From: Roseiarcus sp050013915 | GTDB taxonomy: Bacteria; Pseudomonadota; Alphaproteobacteria; Rhizobiales; Beijerinckiaceae | Assembly: GCA_050013915.1 (NCBI GenBank) | Contig: JBEKEI010000001.1 | Coordinates: 23,548-87,547 of the forward strand | Reading direction: 5' to 3' | Length of the DNA: 64,000 nucleotides | In this document: positions 28,301 through 35,680 of the stretch, piece by piece | Numbering within the stretch: position 1 is the first letter of the stretch | Layout: each line of letters starts with the position of its first letter | Translations under genes and position numbers: made by a program | The notes under the pieces: generated by a model | The model's database searches: none | Told to the model about the DNA's origin: nothing | Seen by the model: the letters and a program-made list of their open reading frames with translations, nothing else

Positions 28301-31300
28301 TTTCCTCAGCCACTGGCTCCATCCGATCGAGGACTCCCTGGAGATTCTGCTCGACGGCGCCAGGTCGGGATTCGAGATGGGCGACATTGAATTCGGCTCG
28401 TTTCATGCGGCGACCTACGTCATCCATCTGGGATTTTCCGGGGCGCCGCTCGCCGATGTCGTCGCCGCCGGGAGACGGCACGTCCAGATCATCGCCGGGC
28501 GCAACGCCACCGCGACATCCCATTGCGAGCTCGAGATCCGGTTCGCCCAGGCGTTGATCGGCCAGACCGCGGCGCCGACCAGCCTCGCCCACGGCGAGGT
28601 CGAAACCGTCGCCGCGACGCTCGCCCGCGGCGCCGCGCTGGCGGCCAACGAACGCGGCTATTTCTTCGCCCGCTGCCTGCGCCTGGCCTATCTGTTCGGC
28701 GCCCACGAAGCGGCCTTCGCCTATGGCGAGGCGTTCCTCGACAGTCTGCCCGGCGTCGCCGGCAATTTCGTCGAGGCCGACGGCGTCACGTTCTTCCTGC
28801 TCGCCGCGCTGTCGTCGGGGAGGGCGGGCGACCCGCGCTTTGCCCGCGAGCGCGACCGGCTGCGGCGATGGAGCGCGCTCAACCCGCACAATTTCGGCGC
28901 CGCGGAGGCGCTCGTCGAGGGCGAGCAGGCGCGCCTCGAGGGCCGCGCCATCGACGCGATCCGGCATTATGGCGAGGCGGCGCGATACGCTGACGCCGGC
29001 GGCTACGTGCATGTTTCCGCGCTGGTCAACGAATGCGCGGGCCGCCACTATCTGGCGCTCGGCGACGATATCGCCGGGCTGGCGCGGCTGCGCGAAGCGG
29101 TCGCGTTGTCGAGGCACTGGGGCGCGCTGGCGAAAGTGGCCGCGCTCGAAGCCGAATTCCCCCTGCTGGCGCCCGGCCGGGGCGGCGGCGGCGCCGACGT
29201 CGCCGCGCCGGCGCTGACCGACGAGGGGATCGATTTTCGCGCCGTGCTGCGCGCCGCTCAGACGATCGCGCGCCAGATCGACCTGCGCCGCCTGCCGAGA
29301 ATGGCGCTCGCGGCGATCGAGGAGAGCGCCGGCGCCGAATATGGCGCGCTGATCCTCCGGCGGCCGGGCGGCGGGCTCCATGTCGAAGTGGCCATCCGTC
29401 ACGGCGAGACCGGCGAGGCCGAGACCGGGCGCGGCGAAGCCATCGAGCGCAGCGACGCCGCGCCGCGCTCGATCGTCGCCTATGTCGCCCATACCGGAGA
29501 GCCGATCGTCCTCGACGACGCCCAGCGCTCGCCTGAATTCGCCGCCGACCCCTATATCCGGACGCGCGGCGTCGCCTCGGTCCTGTGCGCGCCGATCACC
29601 GAACAGGGCCAGCTGCGCGGCATCGTCTACCTCGAGAACAATCTCGCGCGCGGCATATTCACGCCGCGGCGGCTCGAGGTCGTGCTCGTGCTCGCCGCCC
29701 AGGCGGCGATCGCGATCGCCAACGCCAACCTGTTCGTCGAACGGGAGAATGCCCAGGAGGAACTGAGGCGCGCCAACGAGGGGCTCGAGCGCAAGGTGAG
29801 CGAGCGCACGGCCGAACTGGCCGCCGCGCGCAACAAGGCGATGGCCGAGGAGGAGGAGGCGCGCCAGGCCTGGCAGGCGGCGGAGGCCGCCAACCAGGCC
29901 AAGTCCAGGTTTCTCGCGGTCGTCGGCCACGAGATCCGCACGCCGATGAACGGGATCCTCGGCATGCTCCAGCTGCTCGACGGCGAGCGCCTCGACCGCC
30001 AGCAGCGGCGCTATCTCGAAATCGCGGCCGATTCCGGCAAGACCCTGCTGAGCCTCATCGACGGGATTTTCGACTATGCGCGGCTCGAAGCGGAGGGCGA
30101 AACCCTCGAGTTCCAGGACTTCGATCTGAACCGGCTGGTGACCGGCGCGATCGAGCTGATCAGGCCGCAGGCGCTCGCCAAGCAACTCGAAATCGGCCTG
30201 ACGATGCGCCCGAAGGCGCCGCCGCGGCTGCGCGGCGACCCCAACCGGCTCAGCCGGGTCGTCATCAACCTGCTCGGCAACGCGGTCAAGTTCACCCAGC
30301 GCGGGCGCGTCGACGTCGAGGTGCGGTTCGCCGCCGCCGGTCGCGCCTGCGCGCCGACGCTCCACGTCAGCGTCGCCGACACCGGCATCGGGATCGCGCC
30401 GGAGATGCTCGAGCGCATCTTCACCGATTTCGTGCAGGCCGACGAGAGCATCGCGCGGCGATTCGGCGGCGCCGGCCTCGGGCTGGCGATCAGCCGGCGG
30501 ATTGCCACGATGATGGGCGGGACGCTGACGGTCGAGAGCGCGCTCGGCGTCGGCAGCACGTTCCGTCTGGCGGCGCCGATCGCGCCGGCCGGCGCGAGCC
30601 TCGCCGCCGAGCCGCCCGCCGTCGGGACGCGCGCGATGTCGATTCTGGTCGCCGACGACGACACCGTCAACCGGACCGTCGCCGCCGGCCTGCTCGGCCG
30701 GCTCGGGCATCGGGTCAAGCTGGTCGACAGCGGCGCGGCTGCGGTCGACGCCGCCGCGGCCGCCGATTTCGACGTCGTCATCATGGACCTCCGCATGCCG
30801 GGCGTCGACGGGCTCGAAGCGACGCGGCGGATTCGCGCTCTGCCCGGCGGCCGCTATGACCACGTGCCGGTGCTCGCCCTGACCGCCGACCTGACCCGCG
30901 AGAGCCGGCAGCGCTGCGCGCTCGCCGGCATCCGGATCATCCTCGGCAAGCCGCTCCAGTTCGGCGCCCTGCGCCGGGCGCTCGCCGGGCTCGCCGACGA
31001 CGTCGCCAAAGCCCCGAAGCGGGCGCCCGCCCCTGTCGATCCCAGCGGCCTCGTCGATGGCGAATTTCTCGCCACCCAGCAGGAAATTCTCGGGACGGCC
31101 GAAATCGCGCGGCTCGGCAGGATGTTCCAGCGCAGCTCGCTCAAGACGATCGCCTCGCTGGAGGCGGACGTCGCGGCCGGCGATCGCAAGGCCGTCGAGG
31201 CGCTCGCGCACCGGCTGCGCAGCGCCGCCGGCGCCCTCGGACTGGCGCAGCTGTGCGACTGCGCCGCCGGCGTCGAAAGCCTGGCGTCGCTTTCGTCGAG

Positions 31301-31403
31301 CGGCGATCTGCCGCGCATGGTGGCCGCGCTGCGGCCCTTGCGCCGGGCCTCGCTCGACGCGCTCAGGGCGGCGGTGCGGCGCGGCGGCGCGGCGGCGCCC
31401 TAG
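25374..31403 (+). CDS. Giant hybrid sensor kinase: pseudokinase, AAA ATPase, GAF, histidine kinase, receiver, Hpt
   Basis: 2009 residues in the order: Ser/Thr-kinase-like domain (about 5-265), AAA_16-type ATPase (Walker A GPPGVGKS at ~329, LDDAQWAD as Walker B), long helical region, GAF domain (~1290-1450), coiled coil, HisKA with H1519 (GHEIRTPMN), HATPase (N box NLLGNAVKF, DTGIGI, GGAGLGLAIS), receiver with D1805 (MDLRMPG) and Hpt with H1946 (AHRLRSAAG). This is the trifunctional kinase/ATPase/sensor-kinase architecture plus a full internal phosphorelay. The kinase-like domain keeps APEQTGRMN but has HRN (N129) where HRD is expected and GFG (from G148) for DFG, so it is probably a pseudokinase. 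The start is GTG 25374 with GGAGG 7 bases upstream. It converges on the OmpR-type regulator 12 bases away, its likely phosphate acceptor. Confidence 0.92.
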   Translation: MSDEGQRQGVVETLHQSARTIVLRGLRADGTPTILKGGRGDEPRADLAARLHREHAILARLDSDRVVRSLGPAAGERGDPMLALVDIGGAPLREALARARPPLRERLEIAAALADGLAHLHERGVIHRNIACENVVVDRAGRRVNIVGFGCAAELAIGSVLPAGAMLGRAALPSIAPEQTGRMNQPVDHRADLYSLGAVLYELMTGRPPFDTDDQVELLHAHLAKQPAPPTALDPEIPAVVSQIVMKLLMKRADDRYQRAAAAAADLARCAAEYAAAGAVAPFAIGAGDAAPRFEPLPKLYGRRREIESLRTALADARSGRNAAVAIAGPPGVGKSALAAEIRSWLAQAEGQPAGHLGFGKCEQSQRDSPYHGLLQSFESLIRSVLAEPDAQVARWQACLVGALGKGAGVMLDLVPALGLLIGPQPAPAPLPAAEARHRLTQAVRSFVAAFASPECPLILALDDAQWADDATRDLLGPISAAPPSGGLVLIVIHRNDEARDAAALDDSLAGLRAQAARVRKVELEALGVDDVAEMLTDALHAGPGVRALAGLVHAKTHGNPLFVRQFLRHLVDLGCISRTGEPWDMDRIARVQATDNVVGFLAGRIGALPANARRLVAAGACLGMRIDVEAVSAALDLEPEAARGGLDLAVAEGMLTAIDSGYVFVHDRIREAAYSLLDDRASCHRRLGAALLRRLGRDDPGASAFTIAGQLNRGGDLADDPALESGCAEVNFIAARQARAAAAFASARDHAEAGLRLTGASAWSSRYETIAEASLLLAECHVLNRDHDSFEAMFDDLLGRLGDDERRLRLHRLKVLSLGARSLWAAALAAGLAALALAGIALPVAPAEVMAAIPGELAQYQEAMAGRAPRDLERLPPLSDQRLAAAMRLALQLAPYAHNAMRPELFALLAIRNANLMLRHGRDLVAPGVIITLALTLRAIAGDVEQVDALARTAIALDRAEGGNLTAIVTFGYAYFLSHWLHPIEDSLEILLDGARSGFEMGDIEFGSFHAATYVIHLGFSGAPLADVVAAGRRHVQIIAGRNATATSHCELEIRFAQALIGQTAAPTSLAHGEVETVAATLARGAALAANERGYFFARCLRLAYLFGAHEAAFAYGEAFLDSLPGVAGNFVEADGVTFFLLAALSSGRAGDPRFARERDRLRRWSALNPHNFGAAEALVEGEQARLEGRAIDAIRHYGEAARYADAGGYVHVSALVNECAGRHYLALGDDIAGLARLREAVALSRHWGALAKVAALEAEFPLLAPGRGGGGADVAAPALTDEGIDFRAVLRAAQTIARQIDLRRLPRMALAAIEESAGAEYGALILRRPGGGLHVEVAIRHGETGEAETGRGEAIERSDAAPRSIVAYVAHTGEPIVLDDAQRSPEFAADPYIRTRGVASVLCAPITEQGQLRGIVYLENNLARGIFTPRRLEVVLVLAAQAAIAIANANLFVERENAQEELRRANEGLERKVSERTAELAAARNKAMAEEEEARQAWQAAEAANQAKSRFLAVVGHEIRTPMNGILGMLQLLDGERLDRQQRRYLEIAADSGKTLLSLIDGIFDYARLEAEGETLEFQDFDLNRLVTGAIELIRPQALAKQLEIGLTMRPKAPPRLRGDPNRLSRVVINLLGNAVKFTQRGRVDVEVRFAAAGRACAPTLHVSVADTGIGIAPEMLERIFTDFVQADESIARRFGGAGLGLAISRRIATMMGGTLTVESALGVGSTFRLAAPIAPAGASLAAEPPAVGTRAMSILVADDDTVNRTVAAGLLGRLGHRVKLVDSGAAAVDAAAAADFDVVIMDLRMPGVDGLEATRRIRALPGGRYDHVPVLALTADLTRESRQRCALAGIRIILGKPLQFGALRRALAGLADDVAKAPKRAPAPVDPSGLVDGEFLATQQEILGTAEIARLGRMFQRSSLKTIASLEADVAAGDRKAVEALAHRLRSAAGALGLAQLCDCAAGVESLASLSSSGDLPRMVAALRPLRRASLDALRAAVRRGGAAAP

Positions 31404-31415
31404 CCGCCGCCGGCG

Positions 31416-32153
31416 TCAGACGTGCCGGTCGATCGCCACGCCGAGCTTGTAGCCGACGCCGCCGACGGTCACGATGATCGGCGGCGCGCCCGGCGTGGTC
31501 CCGAGCTTGCGGCGCAGCCGGCCGATCAGCGCGTCGACCGTCCGCTCGCCGACCTCGGCGTCGCGGTTGCTGATCACTTCGATCAGATAATCGCGGCTCA
31601 GCGGCCGGCCGTCAGCGGCGACGAGCGCCGCCAGGAGATCGAATTCGCCGCGCGTCAGCCTGACCGGAACGCCCTCTCGCGTGGCGATCTCGCGTCGCGT
31701 CTGGTCGATGAGCCAGGAGCCGAACGTCGCCACCGAGCGGTTGCGCGAGGATTCCCGGTCGAGCCGCCGGCGGCGCAGCAGCGCGCGCGCGCGCGCCAGC
31801 AGCTCGCGCAGATTGACCGGCTTGGTCACATAATCGTCGCCCGCGAGCTCGAGACCCAGAATCCGGTCGATGTCGTTGTTGCGCTGGGTGACGAAGATGA
31901 TGCCGACCGGGTTTTCCGCATGGATTTCCCGGGCGAGGCCGAACCCGTCGCCGTCAGGCAATTGAATGTCGATGAAGACGAGATCGGCGCCCTGCCGCTT
32001 CAGCGCCCGGCGGCATTCGGCCCGCGTCGAGGCTTCCTCGACGTCGAAGCCCTCGGCGGCGAAATAGCGCGCGATCATCGACCGCGTCGTCGGATCGTCC
32101 TCGACGACGATCAGGCGATCTCGGCGGGCGCCCGCCGGCTGGCTCGGATTCAT
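31416..32153 (-). CDS. OmpR-family response regulator
   Basis: 245 residues: a receiver domain (LIVVEDDPTTRSM; phospho-acceptor Asp in VFIDIQLPDGDG; Lys in YVTKPVNLRELL) and a C-terminal winged helix (LTRGEFDLLAALVAADGRPL to GVGYKLGV). It is a DNA-binding transcription factor. The facing hybrid kinase ends 12 bases away, and the regulator is divergent from the flavin-oxidase operon, so the simplest reading is kinase to regulator to operon. The start ATG has GGAGAGGGCG upstream. Confidence 0.93.
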   Translation of the reverse strand: MNPSQPAGARRDRLIVVEDDPTTRSMIARYFAAEGFDVEEASTRAECRRALKRQGADLVFIDIQLPDGDGFGLAREIHAENPVGIIFVTQRNNDIDRILGLELAGDDYVTKPVNLRELLARARALLRRRRLDRESSRNRSVATFGSWLIDQTRREIATREGVPVRLTRGEFDLLAALVAADGRPLSRDYLIEVISNRDAEVGERTVDALIGRLRRKLGTTPGAPPIIVTVGGVGYKLGVAIDRHV

Positions 32154-32217
32154 CGCCCTCTCCGACCGGCGCTACGCCATTCCCCGGGCCGGCCGGCGAG
32201 AGATGCGTCGACCCATG

Positions 32218-32231
32218 TGAACGGCCGTTCA
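32218..32231. promoter_or_regulatory. 14-bp perfect palindrome, operator candidate
   Basis: TGAACGGCCGTTCA is self-complementary and lies in the 254-base divergent region between the response regulator (start 32153) and the flavin amine oxidase operon (start 32408). Its arms contain the same GAAC/GTTCAA half-site as the direct repeat at 25143-25159. Confidence 0.5.
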
Positions 32232-32250
32232 AATTTCGTACATAAACTAG

Positions 32251-32262
32251 TCGATTAATCGA
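32251..32262. promoter_or_regulatory. 12-bp palindrome in the same divergent promoter
   Basis: TCGATTAATCGA is self-complementary, AT-rich in a GC-rich genome, and 20 bases right of the TGAACGGCCGTTCA site. It could be a second operator or part of a promoter; no consensus is assigned. Confidence 0.4.
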
Positions 32263-32407
32263 TGCTAAACAACAACGGAAGCAACCTGTCCAACCGGCCC
32301 GCCAATCGGTCCGAACGCCGCGACCCCAGGCCCGCGGCGCAGGGCGGCGAGCTGCGGATTGGCCGCCGCCGGCGGGACGGTCGGCGACGCCACAGGGGAG
32401 TCGAGCC

Positions 32408-33988
32408 GTGTCCGATCAGAGCGCCGCCCAGACCTATCCGCACGTCCCGATCGGCGAAATGCTGCGCAAGATCCGCGCCGACAATTCCGGCCGCGGGCAG
32501 AAGCGCGTCGTCGTCCTCGGCGCCGGCGTCGCCGGGCTCGTGGCGGGCTACGAGCTCCAGCAACTCGGCCACACCGTGACCGTTCTGGAAGGCAGCGCCC
32601 GGACCGGCGGGCGGATCCTGACCCATCATTTCAAGGACGGCAGCTACAACGAACTCGGCGCCATGCGCGTGCCGCGCTCGCATGATTACACCAATCACTA
32701 CATCGACCAGATGGGCCTGTCGCCGCGGCTGATCCCGTTCGTCAACGCCGTCGACCAGAACTTCCTCGACATCCACGGCGTCATCTGCCGCGCCAGGGAC
32801 AGTCGCGCGCGCGTCTATCCGCGTTTCGGCCTGCCGGAGACCGCGCCCGAACCGGCGGGCGCCTATCCGCAGGACCCGGGCGGGGCGATTTTCGGCTGGG
32901 TCCTCGCCAACGCGATCGCGCCGCTGACCCCGGCGGAGATCGACAGCCTGTTCAAGGGCGAGCCGGACACCGATCGCCTGCGCGCGCTCGACAGCCTCGC
33001 GCTCGGCGCTTTCCTCGACGCCGCGCTGCCGCCGGCGGTCAAGCAGCTCGTCGGCGCCTACACCAGCCTCGCGGTCTGGTTCGACAAGGCGGTGACCATG
33101 TTCATCCGCGACACGATCGTCGGCACCTCGAACTATCTGATGACCCTGTCGGGCGGGATGAGCCAGCTGCCCGAACGCCTGCAGGCGCGGCTCGCGCCCG
33201 GCACGGTGCGGCTGGAGCATGAGGTGACGCGGATCGCGCTCGGCGGCCCCGCCACGGTCACGATCGGCTATCGCGGCCCGGCGGGGCGCGAGACGATCGA
33301 GGCCGACTACGTCCTGTGCACGCTGCCGTTCGGCGTGCTGCGGCGCACCACGCTCGAAGGCTTCAGCTACGGCAAGATGCTGGCGATCAGCCAGATGGCC
33401 TATGCCGCCTCGACCAAGGTGATTCTCGACTGCAAGACCCGCTTCTGGCAGTCGAAATATGGCATCTACGGCGGCGCCTCGATCTCCGACGGGATCCAGC
33501 GGCAGACCTATTATCCGATGGATCACCTGACGGTCGAGCGCGGCGCGGTCGCGACCGGCGCCCTGGCCGGCATCCACTCCCGGCCGGCCCATTCCGAGCG
33601 CGTCGCCCCGTCGGCGGCCGCGAACGCCGAGGCGCCCGGCGCGCTGCTCGGGGCCTATTGCTGGGGGTCGGACGCGGAACGGCTCGGCCTGCTGACCCCC
33701 AACGAGCGGGCCGACGCGGTTCGGCGCGGCGTCGCGCGGTTCCATCCTGAAATACTCGACGACAATGTCGTCGTCGACGCCGCGTCGATCGACTGGCAGA
33801 CGAATCGCTGGTCGGCCGGCGCGTTCGCGTTCCTGCTGCCGGGCCAGCTCGGCTCGATATTCCTCGACGGAAAGAAATCCGAGGGGCGCGTCTACTTCGC
33901 CGGCGAGCATTGCTCGACCGACCAGGCCTGGATCCAGGGCGCGCTGATCGCCTCGCTCGAGGCCGTCGACGAGATCGTGAGCGTTTGA
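32408..33988 (+). CDS. Flavin monoamine / L-amino-acid oxidase family protein (first gene of operon)
   Basis: A 526-residue FAD-dependent amine oxidase. The dinucleotide motif VLGAGVAGLVAGYELQQLG (about residues 37-55) is followed by TVTVLEGSARTGGRI, and the C-terminal FAD segment GRVYFAGEHCSTDQAWIQGA is typical of L-amino-acid oxidases and tryptophan-monooxygenase-like enzymes. It would oxidise an amine or amino acid to the imine/oxo acid, giving H2O2. The exact substrate cannot be read. The start is GTG with AGGGGAG upstream. It heads a co-directional set of four genes (32408-38548), and a second, different flavin oxidase follows 61 bases later. Confidence 0.88.
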   Translation: MSDQSAAQTYPHVPIGEMLRKIRADNSGRGQKRVVVLGAGVAGLVAGYELQQLGHTVTVLEGSARTGGRILTHHFKDGSYNELGAMRVPRSHDYTNHYIDQMGLSPRLIPFVNAVDQNFLDIHGVICRARDSRARVYPRFGLPETAPEPAGAYPQDPGGAIFGWVLANAIAPLTPAEIDSLFKGEPDTDRLRALDSLALGAFLDAALPPAVKQLVGAYTSLAVWFDKAVTMFIRDTIVGTSNYLMTLSGGMSQLPERLQARLAPGTVRLEHEVTRIALGGPATVTIGYRGPAGRETIEADYVLCTLPFGVLRRTTLEGFSYGKMLAISQMAYAASTKVILDCKTRFWQSKYGIYGGASISDGIQRQTYYPMDHLTVERGAVATGALAGIHSRPAHSERVAPSAAANAEAPGALLGAYCWGSDAERLGLLTPNERADAVRRGVARFHPEILDDNVVVDAASIDWQTNRWSAGAFAFLLPGQLGSIFLDGKKSEGRVYFAGEHCSTDQAWIQGALIASLEAVDEIVSV

Positions 33989-34049
33989 TGGACGACGCCG
34001 GCGCCCGCTGGCGCGGGTTCAGGATCGCCGAATCCAGGGGAGCCAGACG

Positions 34050-35639
34050 ATGAGCGACGATTCCAGCGCGATCGATTGTGCGATCGTCGGCGGCGGCATG
34101 GGCGGCGTCTATTCCGCCTGGCGGCTCGCGACGGCGCCCGACAGCAAGTTTCCGGCGCGCGGCGTCCATCTCTTCGAGATGAGCGAGCGCATCGGCGGCC
34201 GCCTCTATACGGTCCGGCTGCCCGGCATGCCGCATGTCCCGCTCGAGCTCGGCGGCATGCGAATCATGAAGTCGCAGCCGATCATCTGGAGCCTCATTCA
34301 CCAGCTCGGCTTCGCGCCGGTCCCGTTTCCGATGGGCGGCCCCGGCAATCTCGTCTATCTGCGCGGCCGGCGCTTCGCCCAGTCCGCCTTCGCCGACCCC
34401 GCCGCCGTGCCCTACGACCTGGCGCCCTGGGAGCGCGGCCTTGCGCCGTCCGGCCTCGTCGTCCACGCGATTTCGAAGCTCATTCCCGGCGCCACCGAAA
34501 TGACCAACGCGCAGCTGCGCGCGGCCTGCCAGGTCACTGAGCTCAACGGCTTTCCGCTGCGCCAGCACGGCTTCTGGCAAGTCCTTCTCAACACGCTGAG
34601 CGTCGAGGGCTACAATCTGGCGCTCGCCGGCGGCGGCTTCAACACCGTGCTGACCAACTGGAACGCCGCCGAGGCGATTCCCTGGTACATGGAGGACTGG
34701 TCGAACAATCCCGACGAGACGCAATATTACAGCCTGCCCGAAGGCTACGAGGCGCTGCCCTGGCGGCTGCGCGACCGCTTCGAAGCGGCGGGCGGCGCCG
34801 TGCATACGGGCCGCGAATTGATCGCCTTCAGGCACAACCGCGAGGGCCAGTTCGATCTGACCTTCCACGATTCGGCGACCGGCGAGGACGCTCGGGTCAC
34901 GGCGCGCCGGCTGGTGCTGGCGATGCCGCGCCGCGCGCTCGAGCTGCTCGCCGGCCACGCTCCGGACCGCCACGCCGCCAGCCCCTTCTTCGACCAGGAC
35001 GGGGTGAGGGACCTGATCGGCGCGGTCACCGGCCGCACGCTCTACAAATTCGCGCTCGGCTATCCCGAACCCTGGTGGCGGCAGCTCGGCCTGCAATCGG
35101 GCGAATCGATCTCGGACCTCCCGCTGCGCCAGGTTTATTATTTCGGCACGGAAGGCGACCAGAAGGGCGCCGATCCGCGCAACCGAAACTCGCTGATCGT
35201 CGCCTCCTACACCGACGGCGTCTCCGTGAACTATTGGGAGGGGGTGCGGCGCAGCGGGCCCGATTTCGCCGGCGCGGCCAATCCGTTCGTCATGCCGGGG
35301 GATGTCCGGGACAAGCCGACGGTCAGCGCGCTGATGGTCGCCGAGGGCCACCGCCAGCTCTGCGAACTGCACGGCCTGCCCGGCGTGGCGCCGCCCTACG
35401 CCGCCGCGTTCCATGACTGGGGCGACGATCCCTATGGCGGCGGCTGGCATTCCTGGAACATCGGCGTCGACACGCCGGAGGCGATGAAGAAGATCGTCAA
35501 GCCGACGCCGGACTACGAAGTCTACATCTGCGGCGAATCCTACTCGACCTATCAGGGCTGGGTCGAAGGCGCGCTGCAAACCGCCGAGATGATGCTGACC
35601 GGCCATTTCGGCCTCGCCGCGCCGCCGTCCGCGCCATGA
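34050..35639 (+). CDS. Second flavin amine oxidase family protein
   Basis: 529 residues with an N-terminal FAD Rossmann motif (CAIVGGGMGGVYSAWRLA), LFEMSERIGGRLYTV, and a C-terminal YICGESYSTYQGWVEGALQ flavin-binding segment. It is clearly related in fold to the preceding enzyme but diverged, so it probably acts on another substrate or a later intermediate (for example a dehydrogenation). GGGGAGCCAGACG precedes the ATG. The stop is followed almost at once by the ThDP enzyme gene, whose ribosome site (AAGGAGCCAGAGCC) is similar. Confidence 0.87.
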   Translation: MSDDSSAIDCAIVGGGMGGVYSAWRLATAPDSKFPARGVHLFEMSERIGGRLYTVRLPGMPHVPLELGGMRIMKSQPIIWSLIHQLGFAPVPFPMGGPGNLVYLRGRRFAQSAFADPAAVPYDLAPWERGLAPSGLVVHAISKLIPGATEMTNAQLRAACQVTELNGFPLRQHGFWQVLLNTLSVEGYNLALAGGGFNTVLTNWNAAEAIPWYMEDWSNNPDETQYYSLPEGYEALPWRLRDRFEAAGGAVHTGRELIAFRHNREGQFDLTFHDSATGEDARVTARRLVLAMPRRALELLAGHAPDRHAASPFFDQDGVRDLIGAVTGRTLYKFALGYPEPWWRQLGLQSGESISDLPLRQVYYFGTEGDQKGADPRNRNSLIVASYTDGVSVNYWEGVRRSGPDFAGAANPFVMPGDVRDKPTVSALMVAEGHRQLCELHGLPGVAPPYAAAFHDWGDDPYGGGWHSWNIGVDTPEAMKKIVKPTPDYEVYICGESYSTYQGWVEGALQTAEMMLTGHFGLAAPPSAP

Positions 35640-35680
35640 CGGCGGCCGCGCCGCCGCGATCGCCGCAAGGAGCCAGAGCC

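Noticed and set aside
25119..31211. A 2030-codon minus-strand open frame opposite the giant kinase
   Set aside because: A striking length but caused by codon bias; the plus-strand product has six ordered domains with all signature motifs, the minus one has none.
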